Positions 13,172 to 16,280 of a stretch of 16,280 nt of DNA are shown piece by piece; positions within the stretch are counted from its first letter, which is position 1, and every line of letters starts with the position of its first letter. Source of the DNA: Collinsella aerofaciens (GTDB lineage Bacteria; Actinomycetota; Coriobacteriia; Coriobacteriales; Coriobacteriaceae); the NCBI GenBank assembly GCA_021641225.1, contig JAJWXI010000026.1, forward strand, positions 1-16,280, written 5' to 3'. The notes beneath the pieces were generated by a model. It was given only the letters and a program-made list of their open reading frames with translations. It searched no databases and had not been told where the DNA came from. Position numbers and translations under genes: made by a program.

Positions 13172-13699
13172 ATGGGCTCTTTTTCGCGGTCCCTTCTATG
13201 TTTTGGCCGCAGTGTGAAAGCGCTTCCTCGTAAAGCTATAGTTCAGCCCCTCGTTAAACGGTCTTTTGCACGGTGCGGAAAGGGTTTCTCGCTTGGAAAG
13301 CGTTGCGATTTGCAAGGCTTGGAGAACATTTCAGTCGGTAATGATGTGTCATTTGGGCCCGATACAAGAATTTGGACAACGGGCGCAGAAGTAATTATCG
13401 GTAACGATGTTATGTTTGGCCCACATATTACTCTAATCTCTGGTGATCATCGCACTGATGTCAAAGACAAGCCTATGCGAGCTGTAAGGCCAACTGAAAA
13501 ATTACCCAGTAATGACCAAGACATTGTTGTTGGTAACGATGTTTGGATTGGGGCAAACGTTACGATTTTAAAAGGTGTGCATATTCCCGATGGAACAGTA
13601 ATTGCTGCTGGTGCGCTCGTCGTTCGTGGCCCTTATGAAGAAAATTGCATTTGGGGGGGGGTTCCCGCACGTCTAATCGGGAGACGATTTGATGACTAG
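13172..13699 (+). CDS. Hexapeptide-repeat acyltransferase (probable sugar O-acetyltransferase)
   Basis: A 175-residue left-handed beta-helix acetyltransferase, probably decorating a capsule sugar from acetyl-CoA. Hexapeptide spacing runs from about 45 to 155 (LENISVGNDVSFGPDT, AEVIIGNDVMFGPHIT, DIVVGNDVWIGANVTILKGVHIPDG, TVIAAGALVV). His93 in SGDHRTD is the likely catalytic base, and the C-terminal WGGVPARLIGRR matches the usual GxPAk end. The N-terminal 30 residues are basic and may touch the membrane. ATG 13172 is 4 nt after capF with GAGGAGG upstream. Nine consecutive G (13653-13661) encode Trp161-Gly162-Gly163, a possible slippage site. First gene of the AT-rich part. An O-acyl substrate cannot be specified, and an N-acetyltransferase is possible. 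Confidence 0.85.
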   Translation: MGSFSRSLLCFGRSVKALPRKAIVQPLVKRSFARCGKGFSLGKRCDLQGLENISVGNDVSFGPDTRIWTTGAEVIIGNDVMFGPHITLISGDHRTDVKDKPMRAVRPTEKLPSNDQDIVVGNDVWIGANVTILKGVHIPDGTVIAAGALVVRGPYEENCIWGGVPARLIGRRFDD

Positions 13700-14759
13700 G
13701 ATTAAGACGGAGTTTGGCACCTTAAGTATGTTTGGTGTTGATCCGAGCTGTTTAGGAGGCATTAGTACGCTAACGCGCATGCTTTCTTTTGAGCTAGATA
13801 GATGCGAGCAAGTTGATTTTTGCTATTTAATAACGACCAATCAGGGAAATGCCCTTCAAAAGATCCGTTGTTTTGTAAGCGCGCTCTTAAAGGCCCGAAA
13901 ACGCTTTTCAACCGGCGAAGGAATTGTTCATATACACATGGCTGATAATGCGAGCGTGATCAGGTCGTGCGTTATCATATTCCTAGCTAAAAGATATCGA
14001 CAGTCTGTCGTACTTCACATTCACTGTGACTTGGCAAAGATTAGATCTCGGTCCTCAAGTCATATGAAAAAGCTGATAGATTGGTCGCTATTAAAATCAG
14101 ATCGCATCATTGCCCTAGGAACATATCTGAACCCCTTGTTCCAAAAATTGGATTATCCAAGTGAGCGTGTATTAATTCTTCCCAATGCCGTTTCTTGTCC
14201 AGATGAGAATTTATACACGCCGGGCCGCACTAGAGTTTTATTTCTGGGAAATATCTCTAAGGACAAGGGCGTCTTGGATTTATTGGATGCGCTCGTTCTG
14301 ATCGATGACAAGCTTGACCCAGAACTAATTTTCGAGCTGTGCGGTAGGGATCACATCAAGGTTCAAGTTGAAATTGAAAAACGAAATCTTTCTCATCGTG
14401 TTAAATATCGCGGCATCGTAGAGCCCAATCGTAAGTTCTTTTCGAAATATCTTCTAAACGTACTGCCTTCTCATCACGAGGCAATGCCATTTTCGCTTCT
14501 TGAGGCTTCAGCTTATGGGATCCCTTCTATCGCATCATCAGTCGGGTCAATCTCCGAGATTATCGATAATGGAGACTCAGGTTGGCTAGTAAATGCCCAG
14601 GACACTCAAATGCTTGCGAACACGCTCGTGAATGTGCTGTCAAATCCAGAAGCGATATCGGTTGCGGGAAGCCGTATATATAACAAGGTGCGTGAATGCT
14701 ACTCATTTCAGGCGTATCTTCAAACACTATTCGCTCTATATAGGGAGTTGATAGCTTGA
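13692..14759 (+). CDS. Glycosyltransferase family 4 (GT-B)
   Basis: A retaining GT-B enzyme adding a sugar to the growing lipid-linked repeat unit. Of 355 residues, the N-terminal domain has DPSCLGGISTLTRML (glycine-rich acceptor loop) and VHIHMADNAS. The C-terminal nucleotide-sugar domain has RVLFLGNISKDKGVLDLLDAL, VKYRGIVEPNRKF and LPSHHEAMPFSLLEASAYGIP, containing the EX7E motif (Glu263, Glu271), then GSISEIIDNGDSGWLV. I chose ATG 13692 because GGGAG (13679-13683) is 8 nt upstream; TTG 13689 is an alternative. It overlaps the acyltransferase stop by 8 nt, so translation is probably coupled, and a frameshift at the G9 tract could affect it. AT-rich: one sampled 60-nt line has 24 G+C. Donor and acceptor are unknown. 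Confidence 0.9.
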   Translation: MTRIKTEFGTLSMFGVDPSCLGGISTLTRMLSFELDRCEQVDFCYLITTNQGNALQKIRCFVSALLKARKRFSTGEGIVHIHMADNASVIRSCVIIFLAKRYRQSVVLHIHCDLAKIRSRSSSHMKKLIDWSLLKSDRIIALGTYLNPLFQKLDYPSERVLILPNAVSCPDENLYTPGRTRVLFLGNISKDKGVLDLLDALVLIDDKLDPELIFELCGRDHIKVQVEIEKRNLSHRVKYRGIVEPNRKFFSKYLLNVLPSHHEAMPFSLLEASAYGIPSIASSVGSISEIIDNGDSGWLVNAQDTQMLANTLVNVLSNPEAISVAGSRIYNKVRECYSFQAYLQTLFALYRELIA

Positions 14760-15982
14760 TTTCAATGGCAAAGGCCCTAAATGCCGCCGATCAAAATATC
14801 GTCTCCGAAACAGGAATGGCGGCTAGACCAATTGTATTGATTGTTGCAACGTATATTGTGACTACTTTACTTCAAGGTGCTCTTGGCTCTATTCCTATTA
14901 ATAAGATTCTTGGATTCGCTCTTGTAGTTCTACTTATATTTGAATGGGTTTCAACTCGCAGATCACATCTGTCCTATTTGGGCCTGCTCTGCTTCGTTCT
15001 TCTGTCACTCCATTCAACTCTTGTTATGATAAGCGCTTCTCAGGAGCTAAACGACTTGGTGTATCTCGCAAGCACAATGTTGATGATCTCCCTTATATGT
15101 TCGCCTAGGTTTCGAACATCTATTTTAGAAGCATTGCTCCAATATCGAACTTATATATCTGTTGTCGTAATCTTTTCATCCATGTTTCTTCTTTTACTAC
15201 TTGTAACTGGCACTGGTTATGTTGTCGCATGGGGAGAAGCCCCCTACTTTAAGGGGCTATGCAATACAGAACACACTCTTGCGTCTATATGTACTCTTTT
15301 GCTTGTCCTTATTATTTTTCTCGTTCGGACTAATGGATCTAAGGCTGTATATTGCGGGTGCTCGCTTGTCATCATATATGCGACGCTGGAGACTGGCGCC
15401 CGAACGTTTCTTGTGCCAGTTCTTATTTGTTTGCTGCTACTCATTCAAAATCTATTTGCTTACAAATGGACTAAAGCTGCCTTGCTACTCCTTGTTTTAT
15501 TTTTTGGAGAGGCCGTATTTCTGAAGTCTGGAATGGCTAATAAATTTGAGTTTGCTAGCGGAAATATATACGCAGACTCGCTGCTTTCCGCAATTACTAA
15601 TGGTAGAAACGAAATTTGGCTCACAGATATCCTGGCATGGGCTAATTCTGGTTCAATGGGCATAGCCTTTGGAAACGCTTTTTCAACAATCTATGAGCTC
15701 AATAAACGTGCGCTCAGTCTTTATATTTGGGCTCATGACGACTTGGTAATGTTGCTGTATGGATTTGGCCTAACCGGTCTTTGCTTGTATCTTGCATGCT
15801 TATGTACTTTATTTCATTCGTTGTTCGCTTCTTTAAATAAGGGTACAGCCGTACTCCTCACCGTTTTCATTTTATTTCCGTTGCTATTAAATGGATTTTT
15901 TCCTTATCAACATCTTGTCTACGCATTTGTTCTTCTTTATTCAATCTGTTCGCATGAATTAATCCCTAGAAAGGATATCTGA
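14756..15982 (+). CDS. Wzy-like O-antigen/capsule repeat-unit polymerase (integral membrane)
   Basis: A 408-residue very hydrophobic protein with about ten or more membrane spans and short loops, probably the polymerase that joins flipped repeat units on the outer face of the membrane. Wzy-type landmarks are ETGARTFLVP (Arg216) before a membrane helix, and a large outer loop from about 255 to 330 with SAITNGRNEIW and IWAHDDLVMLLYGFGLTGL, comparable to the R...W and HxD...G..G pattern of Wzy/WaaL-type proteins. A ligase of the same fold cannot be excluded, but capsule context favours polymerase. The start TTG 14756 has AGGGAG 8 nt upstream and overlaps the GT4 stop by 4 nt; ATG 14765 is less well placed. 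AT-rich, like its neighbours. Confidence 0.78.
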   Translation: MISMAKALNAADQNIVSETGMAARPIVLIVATYIVTTLLQGALGSIPINKILGFALVVLLIFEWVSTRRSHLSYLGLLCFVLLSLHSTLVMISASQELNDLVYLASTMLMISLICSPRFRTSILEALLQYRTYISVVVIFSSMFLLLLLVTGTGYVVAWGEAPYFKGLCNTEHTLASICTLLLVLIIFLVRTNGSKAVYCGCSLVIIYATLETGARTFLVPVLICLLLLIQNLFAYKWTKAALLLLVLFFGEAVFLKSGMANKFEFASGNIYADSLLSAITNGRNEIWLTDILAWANSGSMGIAFGNAFSTIYELNKRALSLYIWAHDDLVMLLYGFGLTGLCLYLACLCTLFHSLFASLNKGTAVLLTVFILFPLLLNGFFPYQHLVYAFVLLYSICSHELIPRKDI

Positions 15983-16280
15983 TGTCGAATAACAACTATC
16001 TGCTGACCTTTCACATGACGTGGAGCTATGGCGCATGTTTGCAAGCATTTGCAACTCTAGAAGCACTTAAGAATGTTGGTTGCAAGGCGGAGATTCTCAA
16101 TTTCATTAATCCTTATGAGCGAAAAGGAAATGAGACTCCTTTCCAGCTCATCAAGGATGGTGATTTTAAAGCTGGCCTTATAGCAGCGGCCAAAAATATC
16201 ATTTTCCAGCGTGCAAAGCTGCATGCGCGCGCTTTTAAAAAATTCCATTCGAGGCTCCCTCGAACGGAACGGGTGTATAC
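15982..16280 (+). CDS. Polysaccharide pyruvyl transferase family protein (partial, N-terminus)
   Basis: The first 99 codons run off the right edge. The ATG overlaps the upstream TGA by one base (TGATG), with AAAGGA about 8 nt before it. The start reads YLLTFHMTWSYGACLQAFATLEALKNVG followed by AEILNFINP. This corresponds to the first beta-strand and helix of CsaB-like ketal-pyruvate transferases of Gram-positive capsule clusters, whose usual form is LTFHxxxNYGAxLQAyAL...G..v.viDY. Such enzymes may place pyruvate on a sugar of the polymer. Only the N-terminal domain can be seen. Same AT-rich composition as the genes before it. Confidence 0.8.
   Translation, partial: MSNNNYLLTFHMTWSYGACLQAFATLEALKNVGCKAEILNFINPYERKGNETPFQLIKDGDFKAGLIAAAKNIIFQRAKLHARAFKKFHSRLPRTERVY

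Noticed and set aside
1..16280. CRISPR arrays or insertion sequences
   Set aside because: No regularly spaced repeats, transposase-like reading frames or terminal inverted repeats were seen.

Overview
The window looks like a chromosomal segment of a GC-rich Coriobacteriia-type actinobacterium, probably Collinsella or a close relative. This rests on the GC-rich codon use, the glgB-glgP-glgC-glgD set, and a LoaP-type antiterminator heading a capsule operon. The genus is inferred from gene content and style, because no rRNA gene is present.

Left part (1-6146, minus strand): a glycogen operon read right to left as glgB, glgP, glgC and the first 31 codons of glgD. GlgC/GlgD make ADP-glucose, GlgB introduces branches, and GlgP degrades the polymer. 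GlgB carries a histone-H1-like Lys/Ala tail and has Gly where the GH13 region I His is expected. The divergent intergenic region (6147-6477) holds several copies of a TGGTAAAAC half-site that look like LacI-family operators, and a perfect hairpin in the glgB leader.

Middle part (6478-8005, plus strand): a HAD hydrolase and thiamine pyrophosphokinase in a short operon, then tRNA-Ala(GGC) with its own promoter and intrinsic terminator. From 8006 to 8751 no convincing protein gene is seen, apart from a doubtful 34-residue minus-strand ORF. This stretch contains a putative extended -10 promoter lying inside a palindrome, followed by a roughly 460-nt leader with two large imperfect hairpins.

Right part (8752-16280, plus strand): the start of a Wzy-type capsule or exopolysaccharide operon. 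Its order is a LoaP/NusG-like antiterminator, a polyprenyl-phosphate sugar-1-phosphate transferase (chain initiation), a WecG/TagA/CpsF glycosyltransferase (second sugar), CapE/FnlA and CapF/FnlB (UDP-L-PneNAc / L-FucNAc branch), a hexapeptide acyltransferase containing a G9 tract, a GT4 glycosyltransferase, a Wzy-like polymerase, and the start of a pyruvyl-transferase-family protein that runs off the window. Genes abut or overlap by a few bases, so it reads as one transcription unit. Base composition drops sharply at the capF/acyltransferase junction (near 13170). This suggests a GC-rich genus-typical 5' module joined to an AT-rich, exchangeable, structure-specific module.

The most promising system for follow-up is the leader of the capsule operon: two long hairpins directly upstream of a LoaP-like gene, with a palindrome over the promoter. 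The candidate contingency tract in the acyltransferase is a second lead.
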